Below are positions 32,173-39,221 of a stretch of 42,335 bases of DNA, one piece after another. Position numbers and translations under genes: made by a program. This DNA is from Streptomyces yangpuensis (GTDB lineage Bacteria; Actinomycetota; Actinomycetes; Streptomycetales; Streptomycetaceae), in assembly GCF_001005295.1 (NCBI RefSeq), contig NZ_LBMK01000005.1, positions 415,811 through 458,145 of the forward strand, given 5' to 3'. Below the pieces are notes generated by a model. That model saw nothing but the letters and a program-made list of their open reading frames with translations. It did not search any database and was not told the origin of the DNA. Numbering within the stretch: the stretch's first letter is position 1; each line of letters starts with the position of its first letter.

Positions 32173-33036
32173 TCAGCACTCCTGGACCATCGCACTCAGC
32201 AGCTCCACGGACACATCCGCGGGATACCCCGTCGTGGGTCCGGTTCGGCGGGCGAATTCCCGTACACCGGCGAGCTGATCGGGTCCGAAGCGGAAGTCGA
32301 GCGTCGTGAAGTACCGCTCCAGCAGCTCCGCGTCGAAGGCCTCCCAGCGGGCCGCCTGTTCGGCGACCTTGGTGACCTCTTCGAGGGACAGGTCACGGGA
32401 GGCGAGGAAGGCCTCGTGGACCTTCTGCACGACGGCGGGCTCGCGGGCGAGGTAGTCCTTGCGGGCGGCCCAGACGGCGAAGACGAAAGGCAGTCCGGTC
32501 CACTCCTTCCACATGTGCCCCAGGTCGTGGACGGTCAGTCCGAGCCGGGGCGCGTCGTGGAGGGAGGCCCGCAGCGCGGCGTCGCCGATCAGCACGGCGG
32601 CGTCGGCCTCCTGCATCATCACGCCCAGGTCGGGCGGGCAGGTGTAGTAGTCGGGGCGTACGCCGTACTGCTCGGAAAGCAGCAGCTGGGCCAGGCGTAC
32701 GGACGTACGGGAGGTCGATCCGAGGGCGACGCGGGCTCCGTCGAGCTGCTCCAGCGGGACCTGCGAGACGATCACGCAGGACATCACGGGACCGTCGCAG
32801 CCGACCGCGAGATCGGGGAAGGCGACGAGCCGGTCGGCGTTGCGGAGGAATTCGACGAGGGTGATCGGGGCGATGTCCAGCTCCCCCTCGACGAGCCGCT
32901 GGCTGAGCTTCTCGGGGGTGTCCTTGGTCAGCTCCAGGTCCAGCAGCGTGCCGGTTCTGGCGAGCCCCCAGTAGAGGGGCAGGCAGTTCAGGAACTGAAT
33001 GTGGCCGACGCGGGGCCGGCTGCGGTAGACGTCCAC
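32173..33036 (-). CDS. mqnA: Chorismate dehydratase
   Basis: First enzyme of the futalosine pathway, 287 aa: it dehydrates chorismate to 3-enolpyruvyl-benzoate. It has a periplasmic-binding-protein type II fold. Characteristic stretches are RVGHIQFLNCLPLYWGL at the N terminus, LVEGELDIAPITLVEFLRNADRL, ALGSTSRTSVRLAQLLLSE, and MWKEWTGLPFVFAVWAA. The GTG at 33036 is the right start because the GHIQFLNC core follows at once. There is no Shine-Dalgarno; a TAGTCT -10 lies 6 nt upstream, so the mRNA may be leaderless. It is divergent from the cold-shock gene. Confidence 0.95.
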   Translation of the reverse strand: MDVYRSRPRVGHIQFLNCLPLYWGLARTGTLLDLELTKDTPEKLSQRLVEGELDIAPITLVEFLRNADRLVAFPDLAVGCDGPVMSCVIVSQVPLEQLDGARVALGSTSRTSVRLAQLLLSEQYGVRPDYYTCPPDLGVMMQEADAAVLIGDAALRASLHDAPRLGLTVHDLGHMWKEWTGLPFVFAVWAARKDYLAREPAVVQKVHEAFLASRDLSLEEVTKVAEQAARWEAFDAELLERYFTTLDFRFGPDQLAGVREFARRTGPTTGYPADVSVELLSAMVQEC

Positions 33037-33042
33037 ATCGCG

Positions 33043-33048
33043 AGACTA
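33043..33048 (-). promoter_or_regulatory. mqnA: -10 box of mqnA (leaderless candidate)
   Basis: TAGTCT on the minus strand followed by six bases and then the GTG start codon. A normal -10 to +1 distance puts +1 on the first base of the start codon, which fits the missing ribosome-binding site. Confidence 0.5.
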
Positions 33049-33136
33049 GTCCCACGGTCTGCGTCAGCCTTGCGGCGGGTCTCAAACGTCCGGGTGACGT
33101 GATCTTTCCCTCTGGTCTCCGCCGCAGGGTGCGTGC

Positions 33137-33142
33137 TAGGCT
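33137..33142 (+). promoter_or_regulatory. -10 box of the cold-shock gene
   Basis: TAGGCT, predicting a start near 33149 and a 5' leader of about 125 nt, a length typical of cold-shock mRNAs. The -35 is weak (TGGTCT about 18 nt upstream). Confidence 0.5.
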
Positions 33143-33180
33143 CGACGCAAGTTGCAGTTTGGTTTCCCTTGCAGTACGAG

Positions 33181-33217
33181 GCCTGCGGAGAATGTGACCC
33201 GCAGGCTTTTGTAGTTT
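33181..33217 (+). promoter_or_regulatory. Terminator-like hairpin in the cold-shock leader
   Basis: GCCTGCGG (33181-33188) pairs perfectly with CCGCAGGC (33199-33206) around a 10-nt loop and is followed by TTTTGTAGTTTTC, a T-rich tract that is rare in this GC-rich DNA. This is the form of an intrinsic terminator, yet it lies about 60 nt upstream of the start codon of the downstream gene, so it could act as an attenuator or a thermosensitive leader element. Confidence 0.6.
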
Positions 33218-33273
33218 TCAGACTTCTTAGCAGGTTCTGGAGCAGGGCGACCCTTTGGCCCATAGGAGGGCTC

Positions 33274-33477
33274 ATGGCTACCGGAACCGTGAAGTGGTTC
33301 AACGCTGAAAAGGGCTTCGGCTTCATCGCCCAGGACGGCGGCGGCCCGGATGTCTTCGTCCACTACTCCGCGATCAACGCCTCTGGCTTCCGCTCCCTCG
33401 AGGAGAACCAGACGGTGAACTTCGACGTCACGCAGGGTCCGAAGGGCCCGCAGGCGGAGAACGTCACCCCGGCCTAG
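33274..33477 (+). CDS. Cold-shock-domain protein
   Basis: Small single-stranded nucleic-acid-binding protein of 67 aa, one OB-fold. RNP1 is KGFGFI and RNP2 is VFVHYSAI; the start MATGTVKWFNAEKGFGFIAQD is the standard CspA-family opening. Such proteins act as RNA chaperones or transcription antiterminators. The ATG at 33274 follows AGGAGGG closely. The long 5' leader with a terminator-like hairpin suggests post-initiation control. It is followed by a terminator and is divergent from mqnA. The genome probably has several paralogues, so I give no symbol. Confidence 0.97.
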   Translation: MATGTVKWFNAEKGFGFIAQDGGGPDVFVHYSAINASGFRSLEENQTVNFDVTQGPKGPQAENVTPA

Positions 33478-33521
33478 TCGCCTGGGCCAACCTCAATCGC
33501 GGGTTGGAAAAGCAGTACCCA

Positions 33522-33567
33522 AGGAGCCCCGTCACCCCTGCGCGAGCAGAGCGGCGGGGCTCCTGCC
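33522..33567 (+). terminator. Terminator of the cold-shock gene
   Basis: AGGAGCCCCG (33522-33531) pairs with CGGGGCTCCT (33555-33564) around a 23-nt loop, followed by GCCTTT. It begins 45 nt after the stop codon. Confidence 0.7.
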
Positions 33568-33594
33568 TTTCCCCTCCGGGGTGGGGGGACCGAA

Positions 33595-33640
33595 ACGCCT
33601 CTGGGCCCGCACCGTGTGCACGGTGCGGGCCCAGAGGCGT
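33595..33640. terminator. Perfect 46-bp palindrome, bidirectional terminator
   Basis: Two perfectly complementary 22-nt arms (33595-33616 and 33619-33640) with only TG between them. It sits 14 bp from the end of the convergent lytic transglycosylase gene and just after the cold-shock terminator. Its most likely job is transcription termination for the minus-strand gene and read-through from the plus strand. Confidence 0.75.
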
Positions 33641-33653
33641 GGTACGGCCGGTG

Positions 33654-35348
33654 TTACTTCGGGGCGGTGGCCGGGGCCGGGGCGGTGATCTCGATGTCGA
33701 TGACCAGGGTCACGTCGTCCGGGGTGACCAGACGGAGCTGGTAGGTGCCCGGGGCGAGGTCCGCGTCCGTGTGGAGCTCCGGCAGGACGATCCGGCCGTC
33801 GGCAGCGGTCGCCGCCAGGGTGAGGCTGAAGACCTTCTTACCGGCCGCGTCCTTGAAGTACGGGCCCTTCGCGGTCGCCGGGTCGGCCGGCACCCACGTG
33901 CCGTCCTCCTTCTCCTGGCCGAAGCCTGCGACGACACCGGACACCGCGACGGCCTTGCCCTTGGCCGTGGCCAGGACCTCGACGCCCTTGATGCTCGTAC
34001 CGGCGACCGCCGTCGGGGGCTTGGAGCCCGTGGGGCGGGCGAGCAGGTCGGCGGCCGGGGCCGTGACCTTGCCCGCGAAGTTCACCGTGAGCCGGCTCGT
34101 GGTGTCGTAGGCCGAGGCGCGCAGGGTGAAGGTGCCCGCCGCGGCGCCCGCCTTCAGGCCGGGGGCGGCGGCGATGCCGTCGGCGCCCGTCTTGACCACC
34201 AGGGACTTCGCCGTCCCGAAGAGGGTGCCGGGCGTACCGGTGGTGTCCTCCTCGACCGCGAAGATCACTTCCCGGCCGGCGGCGGGCTTGCCGTCGCTGA
34301 GGAGCAGCTTGACCCGCGGGACCACCGTGAAGGCCGCGCCCGCCTCGGCGGTGAGGCCCGGACCGTCCAGCACCGTCAGCTCGGCCAGGTGCGGGGCCGG
34401 CTTCTCCGGGGTCGGAGTCGGGGTCGGGGTGGGCGTGGGCGTCGGGGTGGGCGTCGGCTTGGGAGTCGGCGTCGGCGTCGGCGTCGGCTTGGGGGTCGGC
34501 GTCGGCGTGACCGGGTTCTGCGCCGGACGCGGCGTGGGCAGGGTGCCCGGCTGCGCGGGCGGGTAGTTCCCGACCGGCGGGTTGGCCACCTCGGTGGCGC
34601 CCTGCTGGTACTGGCGCATGTAGCCGAGCACGGTGTTCACGTACTCGCGGGAGTTGTTGTAGCTGAGGATCGCCTTGTCGAGCTCGGCGGCCACGGAGAG
34701 GTTCCGGTCGCCGCCGCACAGGTAGAGGCCGGCGCCCAGCGCGGCGTCGTAGATGTTGTTCGGGTCCCGCTTGGCGTCGCCGTTGCCGTCGGCGCCCCAG
34801 GTGGCCCAGGTCGAGGGGATGAACTGCATCGGGCCGACGGCGCGGTCGTAGACCACGTCGGCGTCGAACTCGCCCCGGTCGGTGTCGCGGATCTCGGCGA
34901 AGCCGTTGCCGTCGAGGCGCGGGCCGCGGATCGGCTTCTCGGTGGAGCCGTCGGCCTTGAGCCCGTAGCCGGAGGCGTGGACCGACTCGACCCGGCCGAT
35001 GCCCGCGAGCAGCTGCCAGGGCAGCTTGCAGTTGGGCAGCGCGGCGGCCACGGACACCTCGGCGCGGTGGTAGGCGTCGAGGGCGGTCGCGGGTATACCG
35101 CTGGCGCCCTCCTGCGCGCCCGTTCCCGTCCCCGCGGCGGGCGGCGGGTCGGCGACGATGTCCGGCAGGTCGAGCCGGGCGTCACCGCGGTCGGTGGCCT
35201 GCGGGCTGTCCGGGGTCGGTTCGGACTCTCCCGCATCCGCGGTCGACGGAGTGGACACGACCGCGGCAGTGGTCAGGCTGGCCGCGAGCGCGGCCGTGCA
35301 CAGGACCTTGCGCGAGGTGTTGACGATGTGGCGGTGAAGCGGCTTCAC
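33654..35348 (-). CDS. Secreted lytic transglycosylase with Pro-Thr linker and Ig-like C-terminal domains
   Basis: Exported protein of 564 aa. A signal peptide (residues 1-39, ending STADA) is followed by a transglycosylase domain of the MltB-like/SLT_2 type (about 90-255); the likely catalytic Glu121 is in GIGRVESVHASG, with VGPMQFIPSTWATWGADGNGD and ALGAGLYLCGGDRN further on. A (Pro-Thr)n/Lys linker covers about 280-316. Beyond it are two beta-rich, Ig-like segments (about 317-410 and 415-560). It probably cuts peptidoglycan glycan strands and may bind wall polymers through the tail. The start is GTG 35348 with a G-rich sequence upstream. Confidence 0.9.
   Translation of the reverse strand: MKPLHRHIVNTSRKVLCTAALAASLTTAAVVSTPSTADAGESEPTPDSPQATDRGDARLDLPDIVADPPPAAGTGTGAQEGASGIPATALDAYHRAEVSVAAALPNCKLPWQLLAGIGRVESVHASGYGLKADGSTEKPIRGPRLDGNGFAEIRDTDRGEFDADVVYDRAVGPMQFIPSTWATWGADGNGDAKRDPNNIYDAALGAGLYLCGGDRNLSVAAELDKAILSYNNSREYVNTVLGYMRQYQQGATEVANPPVGNYPPAQPGTLPTPRPAQNPVTPTPTPKPTPTPTPTPKPTPTPTPTPTPTPTPTPEKPAPHLAELTVLDGPGLTAEAGAAFTVVPRVKLLLSDGKPAAGREVIFAVEEDTTGTPGTLFGTAKSLVVKTGADGIAAAPGLKAGAAAGTFTLRASAYDTTSRLTVNFAGKVTAPAADLLARPTGSKPPTAVAGTSIKGVEVLATAKGKAVAVSGVVAGFGQEKEDGTWVPADPATAKGPYFKDAAGKKVFSLTLAATAADGRIVLPELHTDADLAPGTYQLRLVTPDDVTLVIDIEITAPAPATAPK
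34405..34511 (-). repeat. Low-complexity Pro-Thr repeat in the transglycosylase linker
   Basis: Repeated GTCGG(C/G/T)-type hexamers encode about 36 residues of PTPTPKPTP. Such tracts form stiff extracellular linkers and can vary in copy number between strains by slippage. Confidence 0.8.
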
Positions 35349-35648
35349 AGTGCGGCGATCCCCCCAAGGAGCCGTTCAAGGGTATGCGGCCGGTCCGGCC
35401 GTGAATATCCACTGTCTATCAGGTATTCCGACCCGACTCGCCGTCCCCCCGGCAGATGTGACGCACCATTCGTCTCGACTTCACCGGGGTCTGATGACAG
35501 AACGGACAACGGTGTCAACTCTCCGTCCGAAATGGCCCGAAGACCACCTGATTCCAGCCAGATCCCGCACGTTCAGGACAACCGAACGCGAGGGCGGTCA
35601 CGCTGGCCATCGCTGCCGGCCACGGCCCGCCCGGCCACCCCGCCGAAA

Positions 35649-35664
35649 TGTGACCCGGATCACT
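35649..35664. promoter_or_regulatory. CRP/FNR-like dyad
   Basis: TGTGACCCGGATCACT contains perfect GTGA-N6-TCAC arms and matches the general TGTGA-N6-TCACA form at nine of ten positions. It lies about 150 bp upstream of the DHFR-like gene. It does not fit GTG-N6-G-N-CAC exactly, so the binding protein is uncertain. Confidence 0.35.
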
Positions 35665-35732
35665 CGGGAAGAACCGGCGGGACCGATGCATTTTGCCGGG
35701 CCCGCCGGTCTTAGCTGCGTACACACCGACAC

Positions 35733-35780
35733 ACCGGTCAACGAACCGGTCAACGAACCGACCAACGAATCGGCCGACCG
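35733..35780. repeat. 12-bp tandem repeat before the DHFR-like gene
   Basis: ACCGGTCAACGA occurs twice exactly (35733-35744 and 35745-35756), then ACCGACCAACGA and the diverged ATCGGCCGACCG. The four units stop 30 bp before the start codon of the next gene and would lie in or near its 5' leader. Confidence 0.7.
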
Positions 35781-35810
35781 ACCGACCCGGACAGCAGAGG
35801 AGCGCATCCC

Positions 35811-36407
35811 ATGCGCATCGTCATCACCGAATTCATCAGCCTCGACGGCGTCGTGCAGGCCCCGGGCGGCCAGGGCGAGGACAACGACGGCGACTTCGCC
35901 CACGGCGGCTGGACCCACCCCTTCTTCGACCCGGAGGTCGTCGGCGGCTCCTTCACCGAGGCGCTGGAGAAGGCCGACGCACTGCTGTACGGGCGCCGCA
36001 CCTGGCAGAACATGGCCGCAGCGTGGCCCGAGCGGGCCGGCGACCCGTTCGCCGACCGGATGAACGCCCTCCCGAAGTACGTCGTGTCCGACACCCTCGG
36101 CGACGACGAACTGACCTGGAACAACACCACGCGCATCGACGGCGCCAAGGCCGTCGCCCGCATCCGTGAGCTGCGTGACGGTGACGGCGGCGACCTGGTG
36201 GTCATGGGGAGCCCCACCCTCGTACGCACCCTGCTGAGCGAGGGCCTCGTCGACGAACTCCGGCTCATGATCATGCCGGTGCTGCTGGGCGGCGGAAAGT
36301 CGATCTTCCCGGAGGACGGCGGCCTGCACACCCTCGAACTGACCGCCACGGCCATCAGCCCGGCGGGCGTGCACGTGTGCACCTACCGCCCGGCCGCCAA
36401 GGCCTAG
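35811..36407 (+). CDS. Dihydrofolate reductase family protein (RibD C-terminal-like)
   Basis: Protein of 198 aa with the DHFR/RibD C-terminal fold. Signatures are MRIVITEFISLDGVVQAPGG, ALLYGRRTWQNMAAAWP, and DLVVMGSPTLVRTLLSEGLVDELRLMIMPVLLGGGKSIFPEDG, a pattern found in the YyaP/YwjB-like branch. These proteins probably bind NADPH and reduce small heterocycles; most are uncharacterised and are not the folate enzyme itself. The ATG at 35811 follows GAGGAGCGC by about 6 nt. It stands alone, with a terminator hairpin after it. Confidence 0.9.
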   Translation: MRIVITEFISLDGVVQAPGGQGEDNDGDFAHGGWTHPFFDPEVVGGSFTEALEKADALLYGRRTWQNMAAAWPERAGDPFADRMNALPKYVVSDTLGDDELTWNNTTRIDGAKAVARIRELRDGDGGDLVVMGSPTLVRTLLSEGLVDELRLMIMPVLLGGGKSIFPEDGGLHTLELTATAISPAGVHVCTYRPAAKA

Positions 36408-36447
36408 CCGCGACCGGAGCCGCACCCCGCCGACGGGACCGCGGGCA

Positions 36448-36490
36448 GGCCGCACGGCCGGGCCGGTCGGCGGGAGCCGGCCGTGCGGCC
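36448..36490. terminator. Bidirectional terminator after the DHFR-like gene
   Basis: GGCCGCACGGCCGG (36448-36461) pairs perfectly with 36477-36490 around a 15-nt loop. It lies between the stop codons of two convergent genes. Confidence 0.75.
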
Positions 36491-36515
36491 CGTCGGATCA
36501 GGGTGGTGCGCTCCG

Positions 36516-37064
36516 TCAGAACAGGGCGTTCCCGATCCCGGCCAGGAGGCCGGCCACCGCCGCCAGCACGATGGCGGCGAACAGACCGGCCAGGGACGCG
36601 AGAAAGTACCCGTCGCCGTTCGCCACGGTGCCGGTGCGCGCGCAGGCGAACAGCCAGGCCGCGAGCGTCAGGAACGGTACGAGCAGGAGACCGGCGGCCG
36701 CGCCGAAGTTGAACACGGCGCCCCCCGACAGCTCGTACGCCCGGCCCCTGGCCGTCCGCACCTCCACCCGGGCGCCGGGCCGGTACTCGTCGGCGGCCGT
36801 GGCCAGCACGATCTCGCGCGCCGCCTCGCCGGACCGGCGCGGGGTGTACCAGCCGGTGCAGTCGGTACCGGTCGTATAGCCCTCCGCGTCGGTGGCCTCG
36901 TAGCAGCGGTGGACCCTGAAGACCCCGTCGACGGGCCCAAAACCGAGCACGGCCCCCATCTGCGGTCCGGGCAGCACCCACATCAGCCACCCGGCCGCCG
37001 CCAACGTGACGACCACCCCGACCCCGGCCACACCCCGCCCCAACCCCCGCACAACAGCGCGCAC
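36516..37064 (-). CDS. Membrane protein with three hydrophobic segments, unknown function
   Basis: Predicted 182-aa protein. One N-terminal helix (GVAGVGVVVTLAAAGWLMWVLP, about 11-32) is followed by a domain of about 85 residues with two Cys (HRCYEATDAEGYTTGTDCTGWYTP) that may form a disulfide outside the membrane, and then by two C-terminal helices (AAAGLLLVPFLTLAAWLFAC and FLASLAGLFAAIVLAAVAGLLAGIG). I chose GTG 37064, preceded by GAGAGGGGG; the frame is open up to 37196. I do not recognise the family. It stands alone between a terminator and a small ORF. Confidence 0.7.
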   Translation of the reverse strand: MRAVVRGLGRGVAGVGVVVTLAAAGWLMWVLPGPQMGAVLGFGPVDGVFRVHRCYEATDAEGYTTGTDCTGWYTPRRSGEAAREIVLATAADEYRPGARVEVRTARGRAYELSGGAVFNFGAAAGLLLVPFLTLAAWLFACARTGTVANGDGYFLASLAGLFAAIVLAAVAGLLAGIGNALF

Positions 37065-37317
37065 ACCGGCCCCCTCTCCCGTGCAGCCCGATACCCGCAA
37101 GGCGAAGCCGTAACGCACCACCGGCCCGCCGTTTCCGCGGGCCGCCGCCCCCGCCCCGCGCGTGGCCTCGTACACGCCCCCGCTTCGGGGCGTCAAGACC
37201 CGAGATGCCGTGGCGTGACCGGGTGGGGGTGGCGGGGCGCAATGGTCGTACGAGGTCCGGGCCGTTCAGACCGGTCGGCCGGGGACACCGCTCACCCGCA
37301 GCACCGAGGAGTACGTC

Positions 37318-37515
37318 ATGACCAGCATCCACCGTCTCGCCCTGCTCAAGGCGGCCATCGCCGTGGGAGCCCTGCGCGTGGCGCCCGGCGCGATCAAGGG
37401 CTCCGGGGAGCGCGCGGCCACCGGCACGCTCGTCCCCATGCGGCCCGCCGCCCGGGGCGCGCCCGAGCGTCCCGTGCGGGCGTTGCCGCGCAGCCACCGG
37501 GCCGACGCCGCCTGA
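37318..37515 (+). CDS. Possible small ORF, unknown function
   Basis: 65 codons, beginning MTSIHRLALLKAAIAVGALRVAPGAIKG, with basic and Pro/Arg-rich residues afterwards. A good ribosome-binding site, GAGGAG, lies 6 nt before the ATG, which is the main support. There is no recognised domain, and a random ORF of this size is easy to find in GC-rich DNA. It may be a small membrane-associated peptide or a remnant. It converges with the MFS gene, 24 bp away. Confidence 0.35.
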   Translation: MTSIHRLALLKAAIAVGALRVAPGAIKGSGERAATGTLVPMRPAARGAPERPVRALPRSHRADAA

Positions 37516-37539
37516 TGCGGCGGCGGGGCCGCCGGCGTG

Positions 37540-39120
37540 TCAGGGCGCGGGGGTACGGGACGGGCGGCGCAGGACGGTGGCCGCAACGGCCAGGGCGGTG
37601 ACGAGGAGGGCCGCGCCGACCGCGAAGGACAGGTGGTAGCCGCCGGTCAGGGCCTCGGAGACGGGGCGGCCGGCGGCGGCGAGGGACTCGGTGCGGGAGG
37701 CGGCGAGGGTGGAGAGGACCGCGACGCCGAGGGCCATACCGATCTGCTGGGTGGTGTTGAAGAGGCCGGAGGCCAGTCCCGCGTCCTCCTCCTTCGCACC
37801 GGACATGCCCAGCGAGGTCAGGGCGGGCAGGGCGAGGCCGAATCCGGCGGCGAGGAGCATCACGGGCAGCAGGTCGGTGACGTAGTCCGCCTCCCCCGCG
37901 CCGCCGGGGATCCGGGTCAGCAGACCCAGTACGCCGATCAGCAGGACGATGCCGGTCAGGAGGACCCTGCGTTCGCCGAAGCGGGCATTGAGGCGGGCCG
38001 AGACGGTCAGGGAGACCACGCCGATGACGGCCGCGGCCGGGAGCATCGCGAGGCCGGTACGGGCCGCTCCGTAGCCGAGCACGTTCTGCATGTAGAGCGC
38101 GACGAGGATCTGGAAGGAGAAGAGGGCGGCGACCATCAGCATCTGGACCAGGTTGGCGCCGGTGACGCTGCGCGAGCGGAAGATCCGCAGGGGCATGAGC
38201 GGGCTCTGCGCGGTGGCCTGGCGGACGAGGAATCCGGCGAGCAGGGCGAGGGAGAGGGCGCCGAGGCCGAGCGTGTGGGCCGAGGTCGCTCCGTACTGGT
38301 CGATCCCGACGACGGTGTAGATCCCGAGCATCAGTCCGGAGGTGACGAGCAGTGCGCCGAGCGTGTCCGCGCCGGCCTTCAGACCGAGGCCGCGGTCGCC
38401 GGGCAGGGTGGGGAGGGCGACGAGGACGGCCGCGATGCCGATGGGCAGGTTGATCAGGAAGATCCAGTTCCAGGCGAGCGCGTCGGTGAGGACGCCGCCG
38501 AGGACCTGGCCGATCGAGGCGCCGGCCGCGCCGGTGAAGCTGAACACCGCGATGGCCTTGGCCCGCTCGCGGGGCTCGGCGAAGAGCGTGACCAGGATGC
38601 CGAGGCTGACGGCCGAGGCCATCGCGCTGCCGATGCCCTGAAGGAATCGGGCGGCGATCAGGACCCCGGGGGACGCGGCGGCGCCTGCCAGCAGCGACGC
38701 GGCGGTGAAGAGCCCGGTCCCGGCGAGGAACATCCGCTTGCGGCCGATCAGGTCGCCGAGGCGGCCGGCGAGCAGGAGCAGGGAGCCGAAGGCGATGAGG
38801 TAGGCGTTGACGACCCAGCTCAGCCCGGCCGGGGTGAAGCCGAGGTCGCTCTGGATGGCCGGCATGGCGACGGTGACGATGCTGCCGTCGAGGACCGTCA
38901 TGAGCATCCCGGTCGCCAGTACGCCGAGCGCGAGCCGACGGGAGCGGGTGGCTGCCGGGGCCGCAGCCGAAGTGACGGCTTGGGCAGGCTCGACTCTCGG
39001 CGCAGCCGCAGACGCGACCGCGGGGGTCTGCGTGGCTGCAGATGCGGAAGCGGCGGCCTCAGGCACGGACACGGGCACGGACGCAGTCGGGGACACAGAC
39101 GGGGGAACGGACACGGACAC
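37540..39120 (-). CDS. MFS drug-efflux transporter, DHA2 (EmrB/QacA) family
   Basis: Proton-driven multidrug exporter of 526 aa with about 14 transmembrane helices. The motif MTVLDGSIVTVAMPAIQSDLG begins the first helix, motif A is GRLGDLIGRKRMFLAG, and motif C-like glycine-rich helices occur near GIGSAMASAVSLGIL. The first 60 residues are an unusual Ser/Val/Ala/Pro-rich leader (SVSVPPSVSPTASVPVSV...) without a domain. The GTG at 39120 is well supported by AGGAGAG about 8 nt upstream, so the leader is probably real. A MarR regulator gene lies just upstream on the same strand, with an inverted repeat between them; together they form a likely drug- or phenolic-inducible efflux module. Substrate unknown. 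Confidence 0.93.
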   Translation of the reverse strand: MSVSVPPSVSPTASVPVSVPEAAASASAATQTPAVASAAAPRVEPAQAVTSAAAPAATRSRRLALGVLATGMLMTVLDGSIVTVAMPAIQSDLGFTPAGLSWVVNAYLIAFGSLLLLAGRLGDLIGRKRMFLAGTGLFTAASLLAGAAASPGVLIAARFLQGIGSAMASAVSLGILVTLFAEPRERAKAIAVFSFTGAAGASIGQVLGGVLTDALAWNWIFLINLPIGIAAVLVALPTLPGDRGLGLKAGADTLGALLVTSGLMLGIYTVVGIDQYGATSAHTLGLGALSLALLAGFLVRQATAQSPLMPLRIFRSRSVTGANLVQMLMVAALFSFQILVALYMQNVLGYGAARTGLAMLPAAAVIGVVSLTVSARLNARFGERRVLLTGIVLLIGVLGLLTRIPGGAGEADYVTDLLPVMLLAAGFGLALPALTSLGMSGAKEEDAGLASGLFNTTQQIGMALGVAVLSTLAASRTESLAAAGRPVSEALTGGYHLSFAVGAALLVTALAVAATVLRRPSRTPAP

Positions 39121-39160
39121 GGCGGTCTCTCCTGTCGTCGGGAGCCAACAGGAAAGACCG

Positions 39161-39192
39161 TAGCAGATAGTTTTGTTGCAGACTATCTACTA
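39161..39192. promoter_or_regulatory. Inverted repeat between marR and the MFS gene, likely MarR operator
   Basis: TAGCAGATAGT (39161-39171) and ACTATCTACTA (39182-39192) pair at 10 of 11 positions around a 10-nt spacer. The AT-rich dyad stands out strongly in this GC-rich DNA, and it is 41 bp upstream of the MFS start and downstream of the marR stop. The size fits MarR-family operators. Confidence 0.65.
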
Positions 39193-39221
39193 CGGACCCG
39201 AGCCTTGCGCCCGTCGCGTCG

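Larger units (their letters stand above)
35349..35810. other. Divergent intergenic region between transglycosylase and DHFR-like genes
   Basis: No credible gene in 462 bp. A perfect TTGACA hexamer stands on the minus strand at 35513-35518, but no fitting -10 follows, and its distance to the transglycosylase start is about 165 bp. An imperfect GAATATCC/GGTATTC inverted repeat lies at 35402-35427. The plus-strand side has a CRP-like dyad at 35649-35664 and a 12-bp tandem repeat at 35733-35780, described separately. Confidence 0.5.
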
